DNA of 64,000 nt from Girardinichthys multiradiatus (taxonomy: Eukaryota; Chordata; Actinopteri; Cyprinodontiformes; Goodeidae): assembly GCF_021462225.1 (NCBI RefSeq), contig NC_061805.1, forward strand, positions 52,604,996 to 52,668,995, written 5' to 3'. A program made the position numbers and the translations under genes. Of the stretch, positions 1 through 9,839 are shown one piece after another. The stretch's first letter is position 1, and every line of letters begins with the position of its first letter. The notes beneath the pieces were generated by a model. The model worked only from the letters and a program-made list of their open reading frames with translations. It ran no database searches and was not told the origin of the DNA.

Positions 1-209
1 AAGGGAATGGTTGAGAGGCTGAGAGGGTATTTGAAGTTTATCAACCAGATCCGAGGAAATAAGATTCTGTTCAGCACCAGAATCAATAAAAGCGTCAACA
101 GAAAACTTCTCTTGGCCAACAATAATAGTGACCGGAAAACACAGACGAGAGACAGGGGAAGAATGGGATATGCTCATCAAAGTCCCCTGACCTATTGACG
201 AGCCCTCTC
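1..209 (-). pseudogene. Start of Pol (aspartic protease) of the gypsy element
   Basis: In the -1 frame relative to gag the sequence is open from the slippery site to position 1. It encodes VGQEKFSVDAFIDSGAEQNL, where D-S-G-A is the catalytic motif of retroelement aspartic proteases that cut Gag and Gag-Pol. The rest is off the window. The reading frame is intact here even though gag has a stop. Confidence 0.8.
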
Positions 210-216
210 TTTTCCC
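210..216 (-). promoter_or_regulatory. GGGAAAA slippery heptamer, gag-pol -1 frameshift site
   Basis: On the minus strand G-GGA-AAA falls in the gag/knuckle frame, the required phase for -1 slippage. A -1 shift moves the ribosome into the frame that encodes the protease motif and stays open to the window edge, while the unshifted frame stops at TAG six codons after the heptamer. No downstream pseudoknot was worked out. Confidence 0.75.
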
Positions 217-224
217 TTCTTGGG

Positions 225-266
225 GCATCTTGTGATAAAATGTCCTCCTTGTCCACAATATAGGCA
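225..266 (-). pseudogene. Gag zinc knuckle CX2CX4HX4C
   Basis: Encodes CLYCGQGGHFITRC in the gag frame, downstream of the premature TAA. This nucleocapsid motif packages RNA in retroelements. Confidence 0.85.
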
Positions 267-287
267 AAGACCACCCTCAAAGCGACG

Positions 288-1199
288 TTACCGTTCCTCT
301 GGGGAGAGTCGAGTGTGACCAATCTGCATCGGTTCCGGTTCCGCAGATCCCTCTGAAGAGGAAGTGGGTGCGTCGAGGAAAGTGGTTCGAGGCGCCAGAG
401 AGTGCTGCCACTGTGAATTGTAGTTCCTTTCTGTTTGTCTCTCTCTTAGACGGTTGTCAATGCGGATCGATAGGTTGATTAATTCATCCAGTCTTTCGGG
501 TTCATCTCTCAAAACCAACTGGTCCTTTACTTGATCTGCAAGGGAATTAACAAAAATACCTTTGAGTGCCGCTTCATCCCAACCCACTTCCTGCACTGCC
601 ACACGGAAGTCGATGGCGAACTCCGCCAACGCTCTCCTTCCCTGTTTGAGGGTGAGTATCTTCTTAGCCGCTGCCTCCTGCTGGAGTGGTTGATCGAAGA
701 CTCTCTTGAAGTGACTGAAAAAAATGGCATAACTAAGAGACTCAACAGGGTTAGATGCCAAATAGACGTGGGCCCAGCGCAGAGCAGATCCCTTTAGCGA
801 GGTAACAATATAAGTAATCTTGGAAGCAGCAGTAGGGAAAAGGGAGGGGGAACGACTAAATGCTAATTCACACTGGAGAGAAAAACCACCAAAGTTATTA
901 GGATTACCATCAAACAGTTCAGACGGACGGAAGTCAGGCTCTCGGATCCCAGAAGATAGAATTGTGGGTGGCTGAGGATTCTCTAAACAAACTGGAGGAT
1001 TGGAAGAGGCAGGTGAGAGTTTGGTTATGATTTCGCTTAAAGCATGAACCATACCACCAAGTTCTGTGAGATGAGAATCCGTAGTCCTTTTTTGTTTCAG
1101 TAGCTGTTGAAGCATGGTTTCAGTAGATTGTAGGCGTTCCTTTAAGGAAGTCTGTTCATCATCTGAATTGTTCTTCGACATGTTAGATGGCTGGAACAT
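288..1199 (-). pseudogene. Gag of Ty3/gypsy element, stopped just before the zinc knuckle
   Basis: A 303-residue open frame with a coiled-coil-like N-terminus (about residues 12-60), then a retrotransposon capsid region with FDGNPNNFGGF and a conserved ALRWA, and the later motifs LAEFAIDFR and FVNSLADQVKDQL. It would form the particle around the element RNA. The frame ends at a TAA (288-290). Directly after it, in the same frame, comes a perfect CX2CX4HX4C knuckle (225-266). The stop is therefore probably one mutation (CAA to TAA would do it) that removes the nucleic-acid-binding tail. The start may be the ATG at 1199 or at 1181 (MSKNN). Confidence 0.85.
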
Positions 1200-1445
1200 A
1201 CTATCATGAATTGGTTAGATAGTCAAAGTAGAACAAAACCAGAGGATGAAACAGACTCAGCACACAGGATAAGACGGTAAATGAAGTTTATTTCTACTGT
1301 AGACTTTGTTTAAGGAATCTTGAGTTGGAGTTGTCCAGAAGCCAGAGGAGGAGGAGGTAAACCCAGGAATCCAAGGAGAGAGAGAGAGTACTGGTGATGA
1401 GAATATTTACAGTGCAGTCCTTAGGAGGGAGTATTACCAGATGTT

Positions 1446-1507
1446 GGCAGGCAGATAGGCAGGTCGACAGGCAGACAGGCAGGCAGACGGATAGGCAGAC
1501 AGACAGG
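1446..1507. repeat. Imperfect (GGCAGACA)-type short tandem repeat
   Basis: Repeated GGCAGRYA/GGCAGGC units of 4-8 bp, lying inside the putative gypsy LTR. Confidence 0.8.
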
Positions 1508-1948
1508 AGTCCACATAACTGAGGTTATGTTCCAGCAAAGGTCTGTATCAGCAGCTACCTTAAGAAGCCCATGAGCTCATTAGGAGAATACGTTGCAGCT
1601 GCAGACAATGAGCTGCCAGAACCAACCAGAAGGGGAGGAGCAGAGATCCTACATGCTGTAGCAGATAAATATGACGGCAACACACCACTCGGGTCAATGA
1701 CTGAACCAAACACAACTTTCAGGCAAATAAACTATACTTACATCGTAAGAACGCACAAGGACTCATACACACAAGAATAGCAAAGATTGGCAGGGAACGG
1801 CAATTCCTGCACTATGGATGCTGCCCTGTCTCTGAGCCACACTAAAGAAACTGAAAGTGACTCGCTAAGCTACGAGCAAGTGCATCTATAAAACAATCAG
1901 GTGCATCATGGGTAATGTAGTGTTAAATCAGGGCACGGACTTTTAACA

Positions 1949-3010
1949 GCAAGATCAGATAAAATATTATTCTAATAAAATAATGTTTTAAATAATGATC
2001 TGCTGAATAAAACCAATCTTCTGGATGACTAATTCTAAACGGTGTCAGGTAACACAGGTAGCATTTAAGGACGTATTTTGGAAAAGAGCCAAATCTTTCT
2101 GGAGAAATGGGGCTTAATAGTGTTTACTTCAAATTTAGTAAAATGATGTTAAGGATACATTATTTATTGGATTGAAAACTAAACCTTTCTGGGTAAATAT
2201 TATTTAGCAGCAAGCACATGTCCTTAGCTGTTAGCAGTTGAAGCTAACAAAGAAGCTTAGCACCAGAATCAAACACACCTTTAAAAATACCGTTAATAAA
2301 AGGGTTAAAATGCATGAGCGCGGACGGCGGGTTATGATCAATCTTCTGTGTTTAAAATCACCTTTTAAATAAAGTTTGTCTTAACTTTCAAAACACACAA
2401 AGAACACAAACTGAGCACGTGTGCTGCAGATATTCTGCTAGCAGCAAGATAGCTTAGTTCAACACAAACAAACCAAACTTCATAAAATGAAAAACGTTTA
2501 GATAATTAATCTTTCTCTATTACTTCTATCTCTCGGCCCAAAACCTAACCTCGTATGAACCATGCTGAGGAGTTGTCCGGGCGACGATGACATTTGAAGA
2601 GAGCTCTGTGAACGAAGCGGTTAGCTGCCAGCTTACCTCCGGAGCAGTGGCTTGGCGGCCCGTTCATGAATGAAAATCACCGGATACGCAGACAGTGATT
2701 TATTTCTACTTATCTTGTGCATATGATCACATGATCTTATGATACCCTTGGATCCAGTTGAAGAGTTTGTCTTTTTGCCAGCAAAGAGAGACTGTTCCTC
2801 TCCGGCCAGTCTCTCAGCGGAGTCCCGGGTGGTAGAGATCGGACCATTGGAAGTTGGGTGCTTTTATACAGCCAGTGGCATCATGGGAAGTCTGCTGCTA
2901 CCCCTCTTTCCTCAGTTGCAGGATGTCAGTTAAATGCAATTTATTTTGAAAGTTCCAGAAAAGTTTGTACCGGAGTTTTAATGTTGTTTCCATGGCTGTG
3001 GGTCTCAACA
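1949..3010 (-). mobile_element. LTR fragment (family A), interrupted by a gypsy element
   Basis: The reverse complement matches 50512 to about 51808 closely over its length, starting TGTTGAGACCC (at 3010) and ending at ATCTTGC (1949). Matching landmarks include the CCACAGCCATGG box, the GCATCATGGGAAGTC stretch and AAACGTTTTTCATTTTATGAA. The remaining about 520 bp of the LTR are missing here because the gypsy element begins at 1948. Small open frames in it are not genes. Confidence 0.8.
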
Positions 3011-3920
3011 CACATCAGACCAAACCTCAGCAGTATTTAACTCTCAGTGACTAAAACCACTTCTATTAAAATATAACCCTTTAAAAACATATGTAACAAA
3101 TAACAGCAAATCTGGAAAATTTACAAGAAAAGATCCACAGATCAGCTGCAAAATTTTGGTTTAAATCGTTTTTATTCAACACAAAATGTAATGGCTTGAA
3201 GAACTAAAGAAGACCTCACTATTCTGCACAACTGGTCAGTAAAAATGAATTAGATCATTTTTTATTAGCTTGTGTTTTTAATGTGGTCAGACCGTTGGAT
3301 GAGGAATATGCATCAACAATGTTTGCTGCTGAAAACTATAACATTGCGATGTTGGTCATATTGGTATCGGTCCGATAAATAAAACTGGGCCGATGTTAAC
3401 AACCGATGTTTATTTCCATCTTGTTGGCGTTTCTTCTTTTTGTTTTTTTTTTAACCATGTCCTGTCCGGCAGAGTAGCTCAGTATTGTTGTCTGAGTGCC
3501 AAGAAGAAGCCCAGCAGATTTACTTTCACAAGTGGAGCATTCTAGCTTAATATTTATAAAAAGAAACTTTATTAGAAACAGCTTTGGGATTATTTCAGTT
3601 GTTACGGACAGAGACAGAAATTAAAAGGAAAAAAAGAAGCACGAAAGAAAGGGGGGGGGGGAGAGAAAAGAATGGAGGAGAGAAAGAAGGATGAAGAATA
3701 CAAGATAACACCCTGCTTTCTTCTACGCCTGCAGAAACGTTCATATTACCAGCTTTTTTACCGAAACGTGCACGGTACTAATAAATGCAAGTTGTATTTA
3801 GTGGTACATGCTGCTCAATATAGAACATTTGTGTATCTGTTAACACCTGAATCTAAACACCTGTGGGTCTGAGTGTGAACGCGCTTGTGTATACAAGGTT
3901 TCTCCATAAAAATATGCAAT
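3011..3920. other. No gene seen; AT-rich, poly-G tract and possible TE end
   Basis: It contains a run of ten G at 3651-3660 in an A/G-rich stretch, and near 3350-3425 a block with ATCGGTCCGATAA and CCGATGTT that resembles ends of hAT-like fish repeats. No coding support. Confidence 0.5.
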
Positions 3921-3924
3921 AGTG

Positions 3925-4285
3925 AGTGTGAGGAGCTGCAGACCTCCCCCCCTGGATCTGGGACAGATATGGAGGAGATCCGAGCCATAGACATCCAAAA
4001 GCCCCCCCAGAGCACAGGAACCCCAGGAGAACCACCGCTGGGACTACCGCAACCCCCCTAAAGAGCAGTGGAAAGTCCCAGGGGAACCACCCAGCAGCCA
4101 CAGTGCAGAAGCCCCAGGGAGCTGCAGCGACGAGCCCACAGGCCCCGCCGGCAGCCGTCTACGCCCGTGCAGATCCAGGCATGGAACCAGAGACCCAAGA
4201 TCCCGGGACATATCACTCCCCAAACAGTGCCCCGACAGAGCCCAGGGGTCCAGGCCCCGGCAAGCAGCTACCGGGAGTGTGCCAG
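3925..4285 (+). repeat. C-rich strand-asymmetric repeat, left piece
   Basis: The plus strand is rich in CCC and CCAG, the minus strand in G. It ends with GTGTGCCAG at the gypsy insertion point and continues as CACACACC from 9840. The family is not recognised; there is no convincing protein. Confidence 0.65.
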
Positions 4286-4972
4286 TGTAACGGGTTGTGT
4301 TGGTGTGATCGTATAGGTTTGGAAAGCAGACAGCTCAGTCAACTGGTTTCTGCGTGTTTATTTCTGCAGAAGAGATTAAAACTTATTAATCCACTTCTGG
4401 TCACCTTTCCCATGTACTCTGCTCCTAAGCATGCAAACAAGAGCAGTATTTACACAAGCTGTGCTACATGAGAATACACTGGATAGCGAACAGCACACCT
4501 GCGCTTGCTCTCAGGTGTTCAATAACCCTGCAAAACACACACAAAGCTGGGAGCTCAGCGGCTTCCAGACGTCAAACACAGCACATCAAAGTTTCAATAA
4601 AAGGTTACATGCAGATATCATTCAGAACACATTAGATTAAATGGCGAATCTAATCGCACTAAAACCTCCTCTACCTGCCCAGACTATTTCTAAGAAAGAA
4701 ATAAAAATAAAAGGGTGGATTTTACTTGTTGATGTCTTCCTTCTGGGGTGATGAGTGAGAGAGAAAAAAAAAGGGGGGGTTTGAAGAGCTCCACGCGTCC
4801 GCAGATACTCAGCAAAACAGTCCGTTTTCTTCCTTGGTGGCCTCCGTGGCAGGAAGGTAGAAAAATAATGACGGACCGTCACTAGTTACTGGTACAAAAA
4901 CAAGAAGGGAAAGTTGCGTCTCCTTGAAACTCCGTGGTTTTTTGGTTACGTGTTAACTCACGTCTTCGATCG

Positions 4973-5009
4973 GACCAAGGAGCCAACTTTCAAAGTTGGC
5001 TCCTTGGTC
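4973..5009. repeat. Perfect inverted repeat, 18-bp arms, 1-nt centre
   Basis: Arms GACCAAGGAGCCAACTTT (4973-4990) and its exact reverse complement (4992-5009) around C4991. One arm is the integrase DQGANF codons; the other sits where downstream integrase should be. Confidence 0.95.
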
Positions 5010-5718
5010 GCTATGAATCTTTTCAGGAAAGCCAAAGACACAGAAATATCAATCCCAGAGAACCCTCGCAACCTGCTTTGCTGTCGGGTCTTTACATGGA
5101 AATGTTTGAGCCATTCTTGTAAAATGGTCAGTAATCACTAAGACATCAACAGATTTGTTTCTGGAATCTTCGGGTCTACCCTAACCCTAACCCTTTCTGG
5201 TCCCTAGAAATCCTGTACAGCACCCCTTTTCGTACAGTTAGCTTATCCCAGTGTCTTAAGTATTTTGTTACAGAAACAGACTCTTTAAACCTCTCTCTTC
5301 TCGAGGGCCTCCTACACCTCTCAACATAGTGCAGTACACAAGAGAGAGTTCTGTCTTCCAACTGTCTGTCATGGAGTTCACTTTCAGTGTAGGTAGGCAA
5401 GGTGTCCTGGCCAGATGGAATGAACTGAGGCAAATGCTGTAGGGTTTCAGCAGCACGAGCTCTAGGACCAGCATCCCACTCAAAGTGTGAGTGTAATACA
5501 ACAGACACATCCTCCCTTGTAATATATTGAGGGAGCATTTGTTGTGAGCTGCATGCTGATTCGGTGTTAACACTCACTGAGGAGGGTTCTTTGTGACCAC
5601 TGGATGATCGAAAGGCATTCTGGACAGAAAGGTTTGACATATCCCTAACCTCAGTAAGAAGACTGGCATAGGGCTCAGCAAGCAGCCTGCGGCCAACACT
5701 CTCCTGAATAAATGGCAC
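4992..5718 (-). pseudogene. Truncated integrase region of the decayed gypsy element
   Basis: 5200-5718 encodes the pre-integrase spacer up to KGVLYRISRDQ. A telomere-like stretch (5179-5194) follows, and then the integrase core resumes with KSVDVLVITDHFTRMAQTFPC and, near 5000, HSDQGANFES, which holds the second catalytic aspartate. The zinc finger and first catalytic aspartate are deleted at the telomere-like stretch. Everything after HSDQGANF is lost at the inverted repeat 4973-5009. Confidence 0.75.
5179..5194 (+). repeat. Telomere-like CCCTAA repeat at a deletion point
   Basis: CCCTAACCCTAACCCT, about 2.7 units of the vertebrate telomere repeat, exactly where gypsy pol sequence is missing. 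Confidence 0.75.
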
Positions 5719-6019
5719 ACAACGTTTTGTTGACCCGGGATGTATTTGATGTCAAAGTCGTAACTTGCCAATTTAGCCACCCAACGTTGCTCACAGCAAT
5801 CTAATTTCGGCTTTGTCAGGATATGAGTTAATGGATATTATCAGTGCAAACTGTGAATTTCTGGCCTTTCAGCCAGTGATTGAACTTGTCACAGACAGAC
5901 CATTTCAAGGCCAGAAATTCCAACCGGTGAGCTGGGTAGTTCTTTTGTGACTGGGACAAAGACTTGCTGGCGAAAGCAATGGGCCTGGCCTGTGTCTCAC
6001 CCTTCTGAACCTGAGACAA
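5574..6019 (-). pseudogene. RNase H region of the decayed gypsy element
   Basis: Broken frames encode ARPIAFASKSLSQSQKNY and LEFLALKWSVCDKF, then FTVCTDN (an RNase H aspartate) and, further on, ASYDFDIKYIPGQQN. This is the usual RNase H domain following gypsy reverse transcriptase. At least one frame change lies near 5780-5830. Confidence 0.75.
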
Positions 6020-7376
6020 AACAGCACCAATGCCATCCAGAGATGGTCAGATGAGACCTGGACAGCACAAAAGGACGGGTGAAATCCGGGTGAGCCAAGA
6101 TGACGCTTTGTGTCAGCGAGGATTTCAGTTGTTCAAAGGCTTGGTCCTGATTCATTGTCCAGTCAGAAGCATGCAACCTTCTGGTTGGCAGTTTATTCAG
6201 GATGCCTTTACCTTTCCTTTTTCCACCCTTTAAGAGATCAAAGAGCGGCTTGGCGATGGCAGAATACCTGAGCACGAAGAGTTGGTAGTAGTTGACCATT
6301 CCCAGAAATGATCTTATCTGCTTCTGAGATGGGGTCACACCATCTGGTTGCATGAGTTGAGTGGCTATCATATTCGTGATGGTCTCAACTTTACTAGGGT
6401 CAGTCGAAACACCATTCTCATCAACGATGTGGCCAAGAAACTTGACAGATCTCCTGAGGAAGAAACACTTCTTGGGGGCTAGTTTCAAATTATGGTTACG
6501 CAGCCTAGAAAACACCATCTCCAAATGCTGCAAAGCAGTCTCCTCATCAGGTGCAAACACCAACAGGTCATCCAAATAGCACAATAGGCTGAGATAGTTC
6601 TGGTCTCCAAATATGCTCGTCATCATGCGCATGAAGCTCCCAGGGCTGTTGCAAAGACCCTGCGGCAGAGGGTTGTATTCATACAAGCCCATAGGAGTGG
6701 TAAAGGCTGAATACTTCCTGTCGTCCTCATGGAGCGGCATAATGTAGAACCCAAAGGTCAAATCCATTGTACTGAACAGACTGTTTCCACCCAGTGCTGC
6801 CAGACAATCTGCTTGATGAGGGAGGGGATGGGCATCCTTCAGGGTTCTTTTATTCAGCCAGCGAAAGTCTGTACAGATACGGAGATCTCCATTTTTCTTC
6901 CACACGAGCACAAGAGGTGATGCATATTCATTTGTGGATTTTCTGATGATCTCCCATTCTTCCATCTCACTCAGCACTTGGCGCACCTTCTGGTATTGGC
7001 CAGCGGGCACTCGCCTCTATGGGAGCCAGAAAGGTCTGTTGTCACAGAGGGTTATGCGGTGCACAAAGCCCTTCGCTTCCCCACAGTCAAGATGGTGGCG
7101 GGAAAATAAACCCACATACTTCAAAACAAGGTTAGCCATTCTTGTCCTGCAGCCCTCAGAAACCTCACAAGACTCGATATCGACATCACCTAGCTCAACC
7201 GATCTGAACCTGTCTTTGGCCAAACCAGCTTCTGTAGTGGGTGACATGGCAGATTGAATACAACTACCAAGTGGAACCTCTGAGCACTCATGTCCACCCA
7301 TGTCCTCTAGTGCTACAATTGGGTAGACATCAGCTAGTTTTGTGTTGCGTCTCAACAACAAACCTGTCAGACGCAT
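5997..7376 (-). pseudogene. Reverse transcriptase of the decayed gypsy element
   Basis: Two collinear frames: 7017-7376 (linker, ending in RITLCDNRPFWLP) and 5997-7010 (reverse transcriptase), separated by a single in-frame TAG at about 7014-7016. The reverse transcriptase shows SPLVLVWKKNGDLRICTDFR, the palm motif YLDDLLVF with two of the catalytic aspartates, and KCFFLRRSVKFLGHIV. It would copy element RNA to DNA. Clear Ty3/gypsy type. Confidence 0.88.
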
Positions 7377-7873
7377 TGATAAGCTTTAGTGGGACCCATC
7401 TGTCTCCCCACAATGTAGTGACAATCTTTGCAACCAAAACGCCCCTGGGCGCTGAGCGGGATGTTGTGAGCTCTGTCATGACTGTGCTGCAGAAACAGGA
7501 GTGTTTTTGGACAGTTTCCCCCACACAAGATATTCACGCCCAGGCTCAAGGCAGGTAACAGAGTTACACCATACGGTGCCAACCTTGTTAAGAAGATCTC
7601 CACCTTTCCAGGGATTAAGACCAGACAGCATGGACAGGAAATGCTCAGATTCTGGATCCCCAGAAGGGCAGGGGGTAGACACTGTTTTCCAGTAAGGTTC
7701 ACATAGCTTGGACCGATGCAGGATGTGTGTTATGACATTAGTGCCCAGTATTAAATCAGCATGCTGGCGACCACCATTTCACAGCCATACACTTCCATCT
7801 GCACATCAACAGCATATTTAGGCTTAACTCGAAGCCCACCGCATCCAATAAGGACCACATCCACATCAATTAG

Positions 7874-8245
7874 TTATTGGTCTGTTATCACTCCAGCCTC
7901 TCTAAGCTTCATTTCAGCTGCCTCACTGATGCTACAGGCCATTGAACCACTGTCCAGCATCCCACCCATGTTCACAAAAGTGTAGAAAAGACTGTCGCTG
8001 CTGCCAACTCTGTGAACATTCTGATAAACAACAACTCCTGAGTCACTACATGAGTCTTTCTTTGATGGGGCAAAACAGGCAAAACATAACATTTTCTCAG
8101 ACATGCAGTGAGAAGAATTAGTGTAACTTAATTCATTACAGACTTTGCAACCTGTCTCTCTGGTGCGTCGCTCACAATGTGCTCCCTGGAACCTCCCACC
8201 CCGAGTAGGATGAATAGTGTTGCATTGCTGCATTCTCTCCATCAT
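7874..8245 (-). pseudogene. Zinc-binding region and protease of the decayed gypsy element
   Basis: Contains a cysteine-rich part (CKVCNE, HCMSEKMLCFAC) followed by VNMGGMLDSGSMACSISEAA, where D-S-G-S is the aspartic protease active site. The frame continues in broken pieces to about 7370 with SGLNPWKGGDLLN and similar segments. Confidence 0.7.
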
Positions 8246-8497
8246 CTACTGAAACATATCGACCATGCGAGTGAGGAGTCTCTCCTCTGAATGTTGAAGA
8301 TTTTGCATCACAACTGGTATGAAGTCTCGGTTTCCAGCATCCTGTGGGCCACCCTGACAGGAGACAGATGCTGGAGATGTGCACGAAAGTTGAGTTGCAT
8401 GGCATTGAGATTGGAGAAAGGAGGGTGAAGGAAATGAGCTAGGAGTGTGACAATGCTCATTTGCTGCCAGTCTAGGCAATGTTGGGCTGGGCTGTTT

Positions 8498-9493
8498 TCA
8501 GCCCAGCTGACGTTTCAGCTGTTGAGCACTAGTGGTTCTGCCAGCTGCCCTCAACTCTCTCTGATAGTCATCAATTCTTAGCTGAACATCACGTGACGTC
8601 CACTCATTAATTGGCTTACACTTTAAAGTGCAGGATAACTCTGGGTCAGGGCAGTGTTTGACAAACATGAGAGCCACTTCATCATTCATGCTCTCTGTCT
8701 GCTTTCCATGTTTGAGCAGGCCGTCAAGAGCTAGGTCTGCTGCCTTGTTTAGTCTTATCCAATAGTCAACAGGGTTCTCCTTGTGATTGGGCAGAGTAGC
8801 ATAGAACTCAGCAAGAAGGAGACATGAGGGAGCTTCACTGAAGTAATGGAGAAGGACATCAAATATCAGCTCAGGATTATTCTTATCATCAAGTGAAGGA
8901 TCACTACGCAGGGCAATCTACACCACATCTTTGGCTTTGCCCATTAGGTGGCACATGACCTCTTCTCATTGACCACAGGAAGGTATGCCTTGTTTTCTGA
9001 GGTGCATTTTAGTCAAGTCAATCCAGTCTTGAACTGAACATTTGTCAATGTTGTCACCTCTATAAGTTTGGAGTACCCTATCAGATTTAACGTGGACTGT
9101 TACATGAGGTAAGTCATATTTGTTACTGTCATAGTGTGAATTCTGAGTGACAAAGGTCGGCTGGGGTTCACTGTTCATATTTACAACACCAGCTGACATT
9201 AGATTAGATTCACCAATTTGAGCACCCAACTGCCCAACCAAGTCTGTAAGGTGATGAAGGGCGTCAACATCACTGAGGGGTGTGGAAGTTGGGGGAACCA
9301 CCCTCATGTACTCATCAATAGAAGTACAACCCTGGCTCTGACCTAGCCCTGATTCTGCACAACCATCATATGCGAGCTTTGAATATCCAACAGCCCTACT
9401 GTCAGCATCACAGCTGAACCAAACACCTCTACCTTTAGGTAATTTAGGAGTAGTAAACCGATCCATTGCTAACACACCGGCTACTTTTAACAA
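8498..9493 (-). pseudogene. Gag of the decayed gypsy element
   Basis: The N-terminal part (8966-9493) reads LPHVTVHVKSDRVLQTYRGD and CSVQDWIDLTKMHLRKQGIP, the beginning of a capsid-like gag seen in many fish gypsy elements. After shifts it continues to a C-terminal block (8498-8689) with MNDEVALMFVKHCPDPELSC. At least one stop or frameshift separates the two. Confidence 0.75.
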
Positions 9494-9736
9494 TCAAATA
9501 TTTACAGAGCTGTGTACCCAATAAGAGAGAAAAACAAAACTGAAGAACAATTTAAATGGGAGCCAAAAACAGCACAGTGACAATAAAATTCCCCTTTTTT
9601 TTCTCTGATGGGGAAAATAAAACGTGCTGTAATTCAGTCCCTTATTAACCTGTCCACACAAGAATCTAGAAACGTAGATCAGGTCAGCTGCACTGCAACC
9701 ACGGCGAAGAGCGTCGAGCTGATCTGTAGATCCAAA

Positions 9737-9750
9737 GGGTCACGGCACTA
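9737..9750 (-). other. Primer-binding site, resembling the tRNA-His type
   Basis: One base inside the right LTR the minus strand reads TAGTGCCGTGACCC. This is close to a primer site complementary to the 3' end of tRNA-His (TGGTGCCGTGAC), with TAG for TGG. Confidence 0.6.
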
Positions 9751-9751
9751 G

Positions 9752-9835
9752 TGTAACGGGTTGTGTTGGTGTGATGGGATAAATTAAAATAATTAAAAAT
9801 AATTATTAATAAAGTGCATTTTTAACTCTGTTACA
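9752..9835 (-). repeat. Shortened 5' LTR of the decayed gypsy element
   Basis: 84 bp, beginning TGTAACGGG and ending CTGTTACA. It shares about 26 bp with the start of the left LTR, then an AT-rich tract. Followed by CCAG. Confidence 0.65.
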
Positions 9836-9839
9836 CCAG

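Larger units (their letters stand above)
1..1948 (-). mobile_element. Ty3/gypsy LTR retrotransposon, 5' part, running off the left edge
   Basis: Read on the minus strand: a putative 5' LTR from 1948, gag from 1199, a zinc knuckle, a frameshift site and a protease start, with pol beyond the window. The LTR starts TGTTAAAAG and carries an AATAAA signal at 1292-1287. Its right boundary abuts an older LTR copy exactly where that copy's similarity to 50512-52333 stops, so it is an insertion. The inner LTR edge is not resolved (about 1215). Confidence 0.85.
4286..9835 (-). mobile_element. Decayed Ty3/gypsy LTR retrotransposon, nested in the C-rich repeat
   Basis: Both LTR-like ends start TGTAACGGGTTGTGTTGGTG on the plus strand (4286 and 9752), and the right end closes with CTGTTACA, an inverted match of TGTAAC. 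The 4-bp CCAG is repeated at 4282-4285 and 9836-9839 as a target duplication. Inside, on the minus strand and in order, are gag, protease, reverse transcriptase, RNase H and an integrase remnant. The left LTR is long (to roughly 4896) but the right LTR is only 84 bp, so one has been cut down. Many stops and shifts: not autonomous. Confidence 0.85.

Noticed and set aside
2739..2933. A small gene repeated at 50542-50856
   Set aside because: Both frames fall inside copies of the family A LTR and are not conserved as intact proteins.
5179..5194. A chromosome end or true telomere
   Set aside because: Under three units, embedded in retrotransposon sequence and followed by many kilobases of ordinary sequence.
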